56,872 nt of DNA from Cecembia rubra (lineage in GTDB: Bacteria; Bacteroidota; Bacteroidia; Cytophagales; Cyclobacteriaceae), in NCBI RefSeq assembly GCF_003014575.1, contig NZ_PYGF01000018.1, positions 1-56,872 on the forward strand. Direction: 5' to 3'. Positions 8,043-15,286 of the stretch are shown in pieces. The position numbers were made by a program, and so were the translations under genes. Positions within the stretch are counted from its first letter, which is position 1; every line of letters starts with the position of its first letter. A model generated the notes under the pieces. It searched no databases. It saw nothing but the letters and a program-made list of their open reading frames with translations, and had not been told where the DNA came from.

Positions 8043-8999
8043 ATGATACCTAATAAGGCGGCAGTTATAGACATGGGTACCAATACCTTTCATTTGGTAA
8101 TGGTGGAAATTTTTGAGAATAAGTTTGAGACCCTTTATAAAGAAAAAATCCCTGTAAAGATTGGACAGGGTGGCATAAGCAACAATACAATTCATCCGGA
8201 TGCTAAGAAAAGAGCATTCCATACGCTTCAACATTTCAAGAATTTGATCAATGGGGAAAGCATAACCAAAGTATTTGCATTTGCTACCTCGGCAGTCCGA
8301 AATGCCAATAATGGTGCGGATTTTGTCAAAGAAATTAAAGAAAGATTTGATATTACTGTTCAGGTCATAGATGGGGCTGAGGAGGCCCAGATGATCTATG
8401 AGGGCATACGGCTGAGTGGATCTTTAAATGGAGAAACTTCCCTGATGATGGACATAGGTGGAGGCTCAGTGGAATTTATTATTGGGAATTCACAAGAAGT
8501 TCTTTGGAAACAAAGTTTTGAAATCGGTGGGCAGCGTATGCTTGACCTTTTCCACTACCATGACCCCATTTTACCGGAAGAAATCAAAAACCTTACTGCC
8601 TATCTTGAAGAAAAACTGCAGTCACTCGCCAGAGCCATTGACACCTATAAACCGACAGGATTAGTTGGTGCATCAGGAACTTTTGACACGCTAACAGATA
8701 TTTATTACGCATCTCTTCATCAGCACAAGGCAAGAACACAACAAACTTTTCAACTGCCCAAAGCTGCCTTTGAGCAGATCGCAAGGCAATTGTTGACTCT
8801 TCATAAAGAAGACCGATTGAAAATACCCGGCATGATACCTATGAGAGTAGATATGATAGTGGTCGCATCTTGCCTTATCGAATATATCCTCCAATTGGTT
8901 CCTGTTGACACCTTAATTTGTTCCAATTATGCCCTAAAGGAAGGAGCAATTGCAAGATTGATGGGCAGGCACACTATGGCAAACGCTGAGAGCAGATAA
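8043..8999 (+). CDS. Ppx/GppA family phosphatase (exopolyphosphatase-like)
   Basis: A 318-residue cytoplasmic protein of the actin-like ATPase superfamily. It shows the phosphate-1 motif AVIDMGTNTFHLVMVE at the N-terminus, the family segment FATSAVRNANNG, and phosphate-2 MMDIGGGSVEFIIG. Later segments GASGTFDTLTD and VVASCLIEYI fit the adenosine-type motif region. Its size equals the short, two-domain Ppx/GppA proteins that lack the C-terminal HD domain. Family members hydrolyse polyphosphate or pppGpp; which one cannot be told here. It is followed 13 nt later by a dehydrogenase gene and may be cotranscribed with it. Confidence 0.9.
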   Translation: MIPNKAAVIDMGTNTFHLVMVEIFENKFETLYKEKIPVKIGQGGISNNTIHPDAKKRAFHTLQHFKNLINGESITKVFAFATSAVRNANNGADFVKEIKERFDITVQVIDGAEEAQMIYEGIRLSGSLNGETSLMMDIGGGSVEFIIGNSQEVLWKQSFEIGGQRMLDLFHYHDPILPEEIKNLTAYLEEKLQSLARAIDTYKPTGLVGASGTFDTLTDIYYASLHQHKARTQQTFQLPKAAFEQIARQLLTLHKEDRLKIPGMIPMRVDMIVVASCLIEYILQLVPVDTLICSNYALKEGAIARLMGRHTMANAESR

Positions 9000-9012
9000 A
9001 AACAAGAAATTC

Positions 9013-10083
9013 ATGACATTTTCATACGAGCATTTATTCGAATTCACCAAAAACATTCTTTTAAAGATAGGATGTTCTGAAAAAGATGCTGCCCTTGCGG
9101 CCGATGTACTATTGTCCGCTGATTTAAGAGGAGTAGACTCTCACGGAGTGGCCAGGCTTTCAGGATACGTACGCCTCTGGGAAAAAGGAAGGATCAATGC
9201 CCAGCCCAAAATCCGCGTGGTCCACGAAACTCCCAGCACCGCAGTTGTGGATGGTGATGGCGGTCTGGGATTGGTTGTGGCTCCCTATGCCATGCAAGTC
9301 GCAATTGATAAAGCTAAGAACGCAGGAACTGGATGGGTGGCGGTAAAGAACTCCAACCATTATGGAATAGCCGGATACCATGCCATGATGGCTTTGGAGC
9401 ATGAAATGATAGGCCTTTCTTTAACAAACGCAAGTCCATTAGTAAGCCCTACCTTTTCCAAAGAAAGACTTCTGGGCACCAATCCCATTTCAGTAGCTAT
9501 TCCAGCCAAAGAACAGCCCCCATTTGTGGCGGATATGGCCACTACAACCGCCGCCAATGGAAAATTGGAAATTTTACAAAGAAAAAACCTTGATGCACCC
9601 ATTGGGTGGGTGCAAGATAAAGAGGGACATCCTACTACCGACTCGAATGGGGTGAAAAAAGGTGGTGCTTTACTGCCATTGGGTGGAGATAGGGAGCACG
9701 GTTCTCATAAAGGTTATGCCTTAGGAGCAATTGTGGATATTTTTTCAGCGGTTTTGTCAGGAGCCAATTATGGCCCTTGGGTCCCACCTTTTGTAGCATT
9801 TCTTGATCCAGACCCGAATCCAGTCGGAGATGGAATAGGACACTTTTTTGGCGCTATGCGTGTAGATGCATTCCGTCCTGCTGATGAGTTCAAAACACAT
9901 ATGGATAACTGGATTACCCGGTTTAGAAAGGCTACACCCACACCTGGAAATGAAAAGGTAATTATCCCTGGAGATCCTGAAAGAGAACTGGAGGCTGAAA
10001 GACGCAACAATGGGATTCCTCTTCTTGATCCGGTTGTGGAAGATTTAAGCCAATTAGGAGAAAGGTTTGGGATTAAAATGTAA
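9013..10083 (+). CDS. Ldh2/malate-L-lactate dehydrogenase family oxidoreductase
   Basis: A 356-residue NAD(P)-dependent 2-hydroxyacid dehydrogenase of the MDH/LDH2 (YlbC/ComC/Ldh) family, not related to classical MDH. Typical segments are LLSADLRGVDSHGVARLSGY with the catalytic His, VAVKNSNHYGIAGYHA, the cofactor-region GTNPISVAIPA, and DGIGHFFGAMRVDAF. The length is standard. It begins 13 nt after the Ppx/GppA stop. Likely substrates are malate, ureidoglycolate-like or 2-keto acids; I cannot choose between them. Confidence 0.9.
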   Translation: MTFSYEHLFEFTKNILLKIGCSEKDAALAADVLLSADLRGVDSHGVARLSGYVRLWEKGRINAQPKIRVVHETPSTAVVDGDGGLGLVVAPYAMQVAIDKAKNAGTGWVAVKNSNHYGIAGYHAMMALEHEMIGLSLTNASPLVSPTFSKERLLGTNPISVAIPAKEQPPFVADMATTTAANGKLEILQRKNLDAPIGWVQDKEGHPTTDSNGVKKGGALLPLGGDREHGSHKGYALGAIVDIFSAVLSGANYGPWVPPFVAFLDPDPNPVGDGIGHFFGAMRVDAFRPADEFKTHMDNWITRFRKATPTPGNEKVIIPGDPERELEAERRNNGIPLLDPVVEDLSQLGERFGIKM

Positions 10084-10291
10084 GGTGATTTTGCTTTCCA
10101 AATTCTTTCAAAAAAAACTGGAAAACCCATCATTGAGAGAAACTGAAGCTTTCCTAACAAGGATGGCTTGATTTTTCATAAAAGCATCTGATTTCTTTTT
10201 ATTTAGCCATTCATCAAAAGGCATTGGTTTGGTTTTGGTCTTTTTGTAAATTGTTGACAAATGAATTGAAAACCTATTTACCCAATAACCT

Positions 10292-11659
10292 ATGAATCAT
10301 CTCAATAGAAGAGAATTTCTTAAAACAGGAAGTGCAGCAACCTTAGCCCTAGCAAGCATGGGTCTTATGGGGATGCATCCAATCAATAATGAACAGCCCC
10401 TCAAAGTCGCCCTTATCGGTACTGGTTGGTATGGCAAGAGTGATCTTTTCAGGCTGATGCAGGTAGCCAATTGTGATGTGGTGGCTTTGTGTGATGTGGA
10501 TGCCAATATACTTAAGGAGGCAGGAGAATTGGTAGCCAAAAGATCAAAGTCTGGCAAAACTCCCCAACTCTATAAAGACTACAGAGAATTACTAAAAAAC
10601 CACAAACTCGATATAACTGTGATCGGAAGTCCGGACCACTGGCATGCTTTACAGGCAATAGCTGCCATTCAGGCCGGATCTCATGTATATCTCCAAAAAC
10701 CTATTTCAGTGGATGTTATAGAAGGTGAAGCAGTAGTAGCTGCTGCCAGAAAATATAATAAAAAAGTCCAAGTGGGAGTTCAACGCCGAAGTACACCCCA
10801 CTTGCTGGATGCCAAAAAGGAGATCTTGGAATCAGGTAAATTGGGAAAAATTTCACATGTTGAAATCTGCTGTTATTTCCATATGCGGGCTAATGGCAAT
10901 CCGCCCGAAGAAGCTGTACCTGATTTCCTAGATTATGAAATGTGGACAGGACCTGCGCCTTTGAGACCTTATGATGGCCTTCCACATATACGATGGTGGA
11001 GAACTTTTATGGAATATGGAAACGGGATAACCGGTGACATGTGTGTGCATATGTTGGATACAGTAAGGTGGCTTCTGGGATTGGGTTGGCCAAAAAGGAT
11101 CACCTCCACAGGAGGTATATATGTCCAAAAAGAAGGAAAATCAAATATTTCTGATACCCAAACTGCCATCTTTGAATATGATGAAATGAATGTAGTTTGG
11201 CAGCATAGATCCTGGGGAAATCCTGTGGATCCTGAATACCCATGGGCATTTAAAATATTTGGGGAACATGGTATGCTAGCGGGAAGTACACTTAAAGCCG
11301 AATACTTTCCTTATGGAAAGGGTGAAAAAATTCTTTATGACTGTCTGTATGAAAGGGAGAAATACCCTGAAGATTTAAAAGAAGAAAGGATAGAACTCAA
11401 TGCCGCACCCGCTACCAGAAGGCAGATGCAGAATTTAATTGAGTCCATTAAGACGAACAAACTTCCTGTTGCAGACATTGAAGAAGGACATATTTCCACA
11501 GCTTCTTGTATTTTGGCCAATATCTCCATGGAACTAGGTGGAAGACCACTGGCTTACGATCCTAAAAAAATGATCGTAACCAATGACCCCGAGGCAACTT
11601 CCAGATTAAGAAGACCTTACAGAGGACCATGGGTGCATCCCGAACCTGACAAGGTTTAA
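10292..11659 (+). CDS. Gfo/Idh/MocA family oxidoreductase, Tat-exported
   Basis: 455 residues with a twin-arginine leader (LNRREFLKTGSAATLALA), a Rossmann motif VALIGTGWYGKSD at about residue 40, and the family motif YLQKPISVD in place of the usual EKP. It is distinct in sequence from the oxidoreductase at 1812-3161, so the window carries two exported members. Homologues act on sugars or sugar derivatives. It stands alone with a strong terminator just downstream. The QKP variant is common in the exported subgroup and need not mean loss of activity. Confidence 0.9.
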   Translation: MNHLNRREFLKTGSAATLALASMGLMGMHPINNEQPLKVALIGTGWYGKSDLFRLMQVANCDVVALCDVDANILKEAGELVAKRSKSGKTPQLYKDYRELLKNHKLDITVIGSPDHWHALQAIAAIQAGSHVYLQKPISVDVIEGEAVVAAARKYNKKVQVGVQRRSTPHLLDAKKEILESGKLGKISHVEICCYFHMRANGNPPEEAVPDFLDYEMWTGPAPLRPYDGLPHIRWWRTFMEYGNGITGDMCVHMLDTVRWLLGLGWPKRITSTGGIYVQKEGKSNISDTQTAIFEYDEMNVVWQHRSWGNPVDPEYPWAFKIFGEHGMLAGSTLKAEYFPYGKGEKILYDCLYEREKYPEDLKEERIELNAAPATRRQMQNLIESIKTNKLPVADIEEGHISTASCILANISMELGGRPLAYDPKKMIVTNDPEATSRLRRPYRGPWVHPEPDKV

Positions 11660-11682
11660 CTTCTGTGGACTTTATGAGTACA

Positions 11683-11717
11683 AAAAATATCCCCATCAAA
11701 AATTTGGGGATATTTTT
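11683..11717 (+). terminator. Intrinsic terminator
   Basis: A perfect 13-bp stem (11683-11695 with 11705-11717) with a 9-nt loop. The right arm merges into a T run. It lies 24 bp after the oxidoreductase stop codon. Confidence 0.9.
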
Positions 11718-11790
11718 TTGTCAAGATGTAGCACTTTTAGCCTTTGTTGCGTCTTCTTTTTATGAAGACTAAACCAACTATTTTAAAAAA

Positions 11791-12507
11791 ATGAAAACTC
11801 TTTTTATGAATTTAACCAAAAGTATCTCAGCATTAACACTGATCGTTTCAACGATCTGTTTGTTTGGCTGTCTGCCTGATAATAATGACCAGCCTTTACC
11901 TGATACGGCCTTTGTTACCATTTATCATGGTTCACCGGATGCCCCGGAAATTGACATTTATGCAGAAGCAAGGAAGATCACGCAATCTCCTTTGAGATTT
12001 GGCGAATCCTTCCCATACAGCCAGTTTTTTGTCGGGAAGAGATTATTAAGGTTCAGTCCACATCTTGCGGTAAATACTTTGTTGGAATCAGAATTTACCT
12101 TTGAAAAAAACAAAGTTTACTCAGTTTTTTTGGCAAATACAGTTTCAGAACTTCAAGCAATACAAGTAGAGGATATATGGACTGAACCTGATGCTGATCA
12201 TGCACAAATCAGACTGGCACATTTATCACCTGATTCCGGTGAAATTGAAGTTATATTAAATCAAAATATAAGGCATTTCGGAGAAGGTCATAGTTTCCGG
12301 GAGATTTCCGAATTTAAAAAAATAGAAAAAGGAAAATACAGAGTAGAAGTAATATCTAAAGCAACAGGAGAAGTCTTAGTCAGCAGTAATGAAATCGATT
12401 TAAGGGGAAACCGGGTTTATTCTTTGGTGATTAGGGGGTTTGAAACACCAATCAATACCAACAAACCACTTAGCATTCAGCTAATTACAAACTATATAAA
12501 ATTTTAA
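11791..12507 (+). CDS. DUF4397 domain lipoprotein
   Basis: 238 residues. The signal peptide ends with the lipobox LFGC, so the mature protein starts at a lipidated Cys near residue 27. The following FVTIYHGSPDAPEIDIYAEA matches the start of DUF4397, a beta-sandwich domain found in surface proteins. A second, similar half (IRLAHLSPDSGEIEVIL) shows the internal repeat usual for this domain. The function is unknown, probably a surface or periplasmic binding role. It sits between a terminator upstream and a convergent terminator downstream. Confidence 0.85.
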   Translation: MKTLFMNLTKSISALTLIVSTICLFGCLPDNNDQPLPDTAFVTIYHGSPDAPEIDIYAEARKITQSPLRFGESFPYSQFFVGKRLLRFSPHLAVNTLLESEFTFEKNKVYSVFLANTVSELQAIQVEDIWTEPDADHAQIRLAHLSPDSGEIEVILNQNIRHFGEGHSFREISEFKKIEKGKYRVEVISKATGEVLVSSNEIDLRGNRVYSLVIRGFETPINTNKPLSIQLITNYIKF

Positions 12508-12533
12508 GTTTTGTTTTTCTGGGTTAATTTTAT

Positions 12534-12567
12534 AAATCCCGGGAACTGTGGTTTCCGGGATTTTTTT
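12534..12567. terminator. Bidirectional intrinsic terminator
   Basis: Arms 12534-12546 and 12551-12563 form a 13-bp stem with one internal mismatch, a 4-nt loop and T-rich flanks. It lies between the convergent DUF4397 and cysM genes. Confidence 0.85.
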
Positions 12568-13444
12568 ATCCAAATAAATCTGAGCTAAGGTATCTGTCTC
12601 CCCTATCGCAGGTAATACATACAATTAACCCCTCATCTAAGGATTCGGCCAGTTTCATTGCTGCAAAAAGTGCTCCTCCGCTACTCATTCCTGCCAGGAT
12701 CCCCTCCTCTTTGGCCAATCTTCTGGTCATGAGAGTTGCCTCTTCCTGACTTACATCTATCACCTGATCCACTCTGGATGGGTCAAAAATCTTGGGGAGA
12801 AATTCCGGGCTCCACCTTCGTATACCAGGTATATTGGACCCATCAGTAGGTTGGGTTCCTACAATCTGAATCAATGGTTTTTTTTCTTTCAGGTACATTG
12901 ATACCCCCATAATCGTACCTGTAGTTCCCATTGCCGAAACGAAATGAGTAACTTTCCCATTTGTATCCCTCCAGATTTCAGGTCCTGTACTATGATAATG
13001 TGCCATAAAATTATCAGGATTTGAAAACTGATTGAGAATGATATATCCTTCTTTTTCAGCCATTTCCTCAGCCAACTCTCTTGAATATTCTATAGTCCTA
13101 TCTGCTGGAGTCAAAATAACCTTAGCCCCATAAGCTTCCATAGAAAGTACCCGCTCTTTGGTTGAGTTATCAGGCATTATTAGCGTCATTTTCAGGCCCA
13201 TTAAATTTGCCACCATAGCCAAGGCTATTCCCGTATTACCACTCGTAGCTTCTACCAATTTATCTCCAGGCTTAATCTCTCCTCTGTCTAAGGCACTTTT
13301 GATCATATTATAAGCAGCCCTGTCTTTGACACTCCCCCCAGGGTTCTGGCCTTCGAGCTTACAAAAAATTTTAACATTTGGCTTAACGGGAATATGAGCC
13401 AATTCAACAATGGGGGTATTCCCGATCAAATCCAGTAAATTCAT
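12566..13444 (-). CDS. cysM: Cysteine synthase B
   Basis: About 292 residues of the fold-type II PLP family; it makes cysteine from O-acetylserine and sulfide or thiosulfate. The PLP lysine is in NPGGSVKDRAA (Lys40), the substrate loop is ATSGNTGIALA, and the phosphate-binding loop is MGTTGTIMGV. The CysM subtype is suggested by its short length and the ending ITCDRGDRYLSSDLF. I use the ATG at 13444; a TTG at 13450 is in frame but overlaps the cysE stop. It begins 2 nt after the cysE stop, so the two steps of cysteine synthesis are encoded as a coupled pair. Confidence 0.93.
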   Translation of the reverse strand: MNLLDLIGNTPIVELAHIPVKPNVKIFCKLEGQNPGGSVKDRAAYNMIKSALDRGEIKPGDKLVEATSGNTGIALAMVANLMGLKMTLIMPDNSTKERVLSMEAYGAKVILTPADRTIEYSRELAEEMAEKEGYIILNQFSNPDNFMAHYHSTGPEIWRDTNGKVTHFVSAMGTTGTIMGVSMYLKEKKPLIQIVGTQPTDGSNIPGIRRWSPEFLPKIFDPSRVDQVIDVSQEEATLMTRRLAKEEGILAGMSSGGALFAAMKLAESLDEGLIVCITCDRGDRYLSSDLFG

Positions 13445-13446
13445 GA

Positions 13447-14274
13447 TCAATTTTTAATGATATATGTATCCGTCTCATCTGATGCAGGATTGTACATCTT
13501 GGCCTGATAGTAAATTTTACTGTTTGATGGAACACTTTTGGTTATCCAAACATTGCCACCAATAGTGGAATGATTTCCAATTACAGTATTACCGCCCAAA
13601 ATGGTAGCACCTGCATAAATCACTACATAATCTTCTATAGTCGGATGTCTTTTTTTATCCGCATCTGATTTCTCTACGCTGAGTGCGCCTAATGTAACCC
13701 CTTGGTATATTTTGACACATTTTCCAATGATCGTGGTTTCACCAATAACGATTCCTGTACCATGGTCAATACAAAATTTTTCTCCAATTTTTGCACCGGG
13801 ATGGATATCTACTCCGGTTTTGCTATGGGCAAACTCAGTAATCATCCTTGGAATGAGGTCAACTCCTAACGTGTGTAATAAATGTGCTATCCGATATGCT
13901 GCTACGGCATAGAATCCTGGATAACAACGGATTATTTCTGTGGTACTTTTTGCTGCCGGATCTCCGTCAAACATGGCCTGAACATCCTGAATCAAAAGAT
14001 CATAGACATGCTCCAATTTTTGAAAAAAAAGATTGGCGATTTCCGCACCATCCCCATTATGAAGGTGCTTGTTTCTGATCAAAATCCGGCTCAATTTATG
14101 CCTTAATTCTTCAATTTTCTCAGCAATCTGATCTCCTTCCTTCATCAACTCAGTAGCGAAATCCGGAAAAAGTAATCCAAGCACATTTTCAAAAAAAACA
14201 TGAATAACTTTTGGGGAAGGACATTCCGGGCAATTGCGGTGGGAAATGCTAAGTTTTTTGATCAGTGATTCCAT
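13447..14274 (-). CDS. cysE: Serine O-acetyltransferase
   Basis: 275 residues. It acetylates serine with acetyl-CoA, providing the substrate for the adjacent cysM product. The C-terminal half has the left-handed beta-helix hexapeptide repeats (DIHPGAKIGEKFCIDHGTGIVIGETTIIGK) with the catalytic His in the CIDHGTG segment, then the KRHPTIEDYVVIYAGATILG region. The helical N-terminal half is longer than that of E. coli CysE, as in the Bacteroidota/EpsC-type enzymes. It is the first gene of the cysE-cysM pair. Confidence 0.93.
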   Translation of the reverse strand: MESLIKKLSISHRNCPECPSPKVIHVFFENVLGLLFPDFATELMKEGDQIAEKIEELRHKLSRILIRNKHLHNGDGAEIANLFFQKLEHVYDLLIQDVQAMFDGDPAAKSTTEIIRCYPGFYAVAAYRIAHLLHTLGVDLIPRMITEFAHSKTGVDIHPGAKIGEKFCIDHGTGIVIGETTIIGKCVKIYQGVTLGALSVEKSDADKKRHPTIEDYVVIYAGATILGGNTVIGNHSTIGGNVWITKSVPSNSKIYYQAKMYNPASDETDTYIIKN

Positions 14275-14298
14275 TTTATAAAGCGGAAATTAGATATA

Positions 14299-14850
14299 CT
14301 AAAGTACAAAACCCACTCTTATTACATAAGGTTCATTGTATGGAGAACGCCTATTATCATGCAAGAGGTTGTATAGAAAAGTAAAATTAGCTCCTCCCCT
14401 ATTTCCAAAAGGCGCAAAATAACCGGCACCGAGGAAGAATCCAGGAACCCATGTTCTTTCAAACCTCTCTGATTGAGGATTAAATAAATCAAAATTCAAA
14501 CTCTCATATTCCGAATGTAGAAAAATATTGGGGAACACATTATATCTTCCGAATACCCTACCTCCATAAAGACTGCTATTTCCTCCAATAAATCTCCTGT
14601 CATCGAAATATTGGTAAGTAGCTCCCACTCCTCCCGAAAGCCTATTGGTAATCATGGCGCCTACTAAAGGCGAAACATCAATAAAGGTTATGGTACCAAA
14701 GGACATCCCGAAATTACCCCCATAATAAAGTCTGTCTTTTAAAGGGGGCCGATTACCTTCATCTATTTCTCTCTGCGCTGATACACCGAAAGTCCAAAGA
14801 AAAAAAGCAATAAATAAAAAATAATGAATTTTATTCTTCAACCACAACAT
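14299..14850 (-). CDS. Conserved outer-membrane beta-barrel-like protein
   Basis: 183 residues with an N-terminal hydrophobic signal ending VSAQ (cleavage likely after Ala). The mature protein has alternating aromatic/glycine patterns (YYGGNFGMSFGTI, GGVGATYQYF, VPGFFLGAGYFAPFG) and ends in an aromatic-hydrophobic strand VIRVGFVL, as expected for a small beta-barrel. It overlaps the start of its coding frame with the end of the DivIC-like gene by about 20 nt, so the two are cotranscribed. The function is unknown. Confidence 0.75.
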   Translation of the reverse strand: MLWLKNKIHYFLFIAFFLWTFGVSAQREIDEGNRPPLKDRLYYGGNFGMSFGTITFIDVSPLVGAMITNRLSGGVGATYQYFDDRRFIGGNSSLYGGRVFGRYNVFPNIFLHSEYESLNFDLFNPQSERFERTWVPGFFLGAGYFAPFGNRGGANFTFLYNLLHDNRRSPYNEPYVIRVGFVL

Positions 14851-15118
14851 ACAAATCTTCTGTTTTCCTTTTCATCAGATACCTTTCCCTTGCAAATTTC
14901 TCCAACATTTCATAGTTGCTCATTAGCTCCTCCCTGTCTTCCTGGATTTTTTCTTTACGCTCAAGATAAAACTCCTTTTGCTTTTCCAACTCTTTCAGCT
15001 TAGACTTTAGCTTAAATTGTGAAAAGATGTCATTGGAGTCCATAAAGACCATCCAGACCACAAAAAACAGACTGAAGACAACATAGAAGTTTTTAGTGTA
15101 TTTCAGGTACTTGGCCAT
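14831..15118 (-). CDS. Septum formation initiator family protein (DivIC/FtsB-like)
   Basis: 95 residues with one N-terminal transmembrane segment (FYVVFSLFFVVWMVFMD) followed by a charged coiled coil (LKSKLKELEKQKEFYLERKE) and the family ending REELMSNYEMLEKFARERYLMKR. This matches DivIC/FtsB topology: an inner-membrane protein with a periplasmic coiled coil that works with FtsL and FtsQ in divisome assembly. A good promoter lies upstream. Confidence 0.9.
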   Translation of the reverse strand: MAKYLKYTKNFYVVFSLFFVVWMVFMDSNDIFSQFKLKSKLKELEKQKEFYLERKEKIQEDREELMSNYEMLEKFARERYLMKRKTEDLYVVVEE

Positions 15119-15139
15119 TTTTCATAAAATTGATAAAAA

Positions 15140-15171
15140 CAAAGATAGGAATTGCCTGCATAAAATTCCAA
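15140..15171 (-). promoter_or_regulatory. Promoter of the DivIC-like gene
   Basis: Minus strand: TTG at 15169-15171, 21-nt spacer, TATCTTTG at 15140-15147, the latter an exact TAnnTTTG match. The spacer is one longer than the usual range. Confidence 0.6.
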
Positions 15172-15286
15172 TAAAGCAATTTAAGGAAATTTTTTCCCAA
15201 TTATCTAATTATAGGTCAGTCAATAATAACTCAATGGGGTAAACTACTTCTAAATTCATATATTGAAAGACAAATTGGACAACTTA

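Noticed and set aside
7766-8234. Minus-strand open frames in and around the divergent region
   Set aside because: They overlap the starts of the carboxylase and Ppx/GppA genes in the wrong frames and have no recognisable features.
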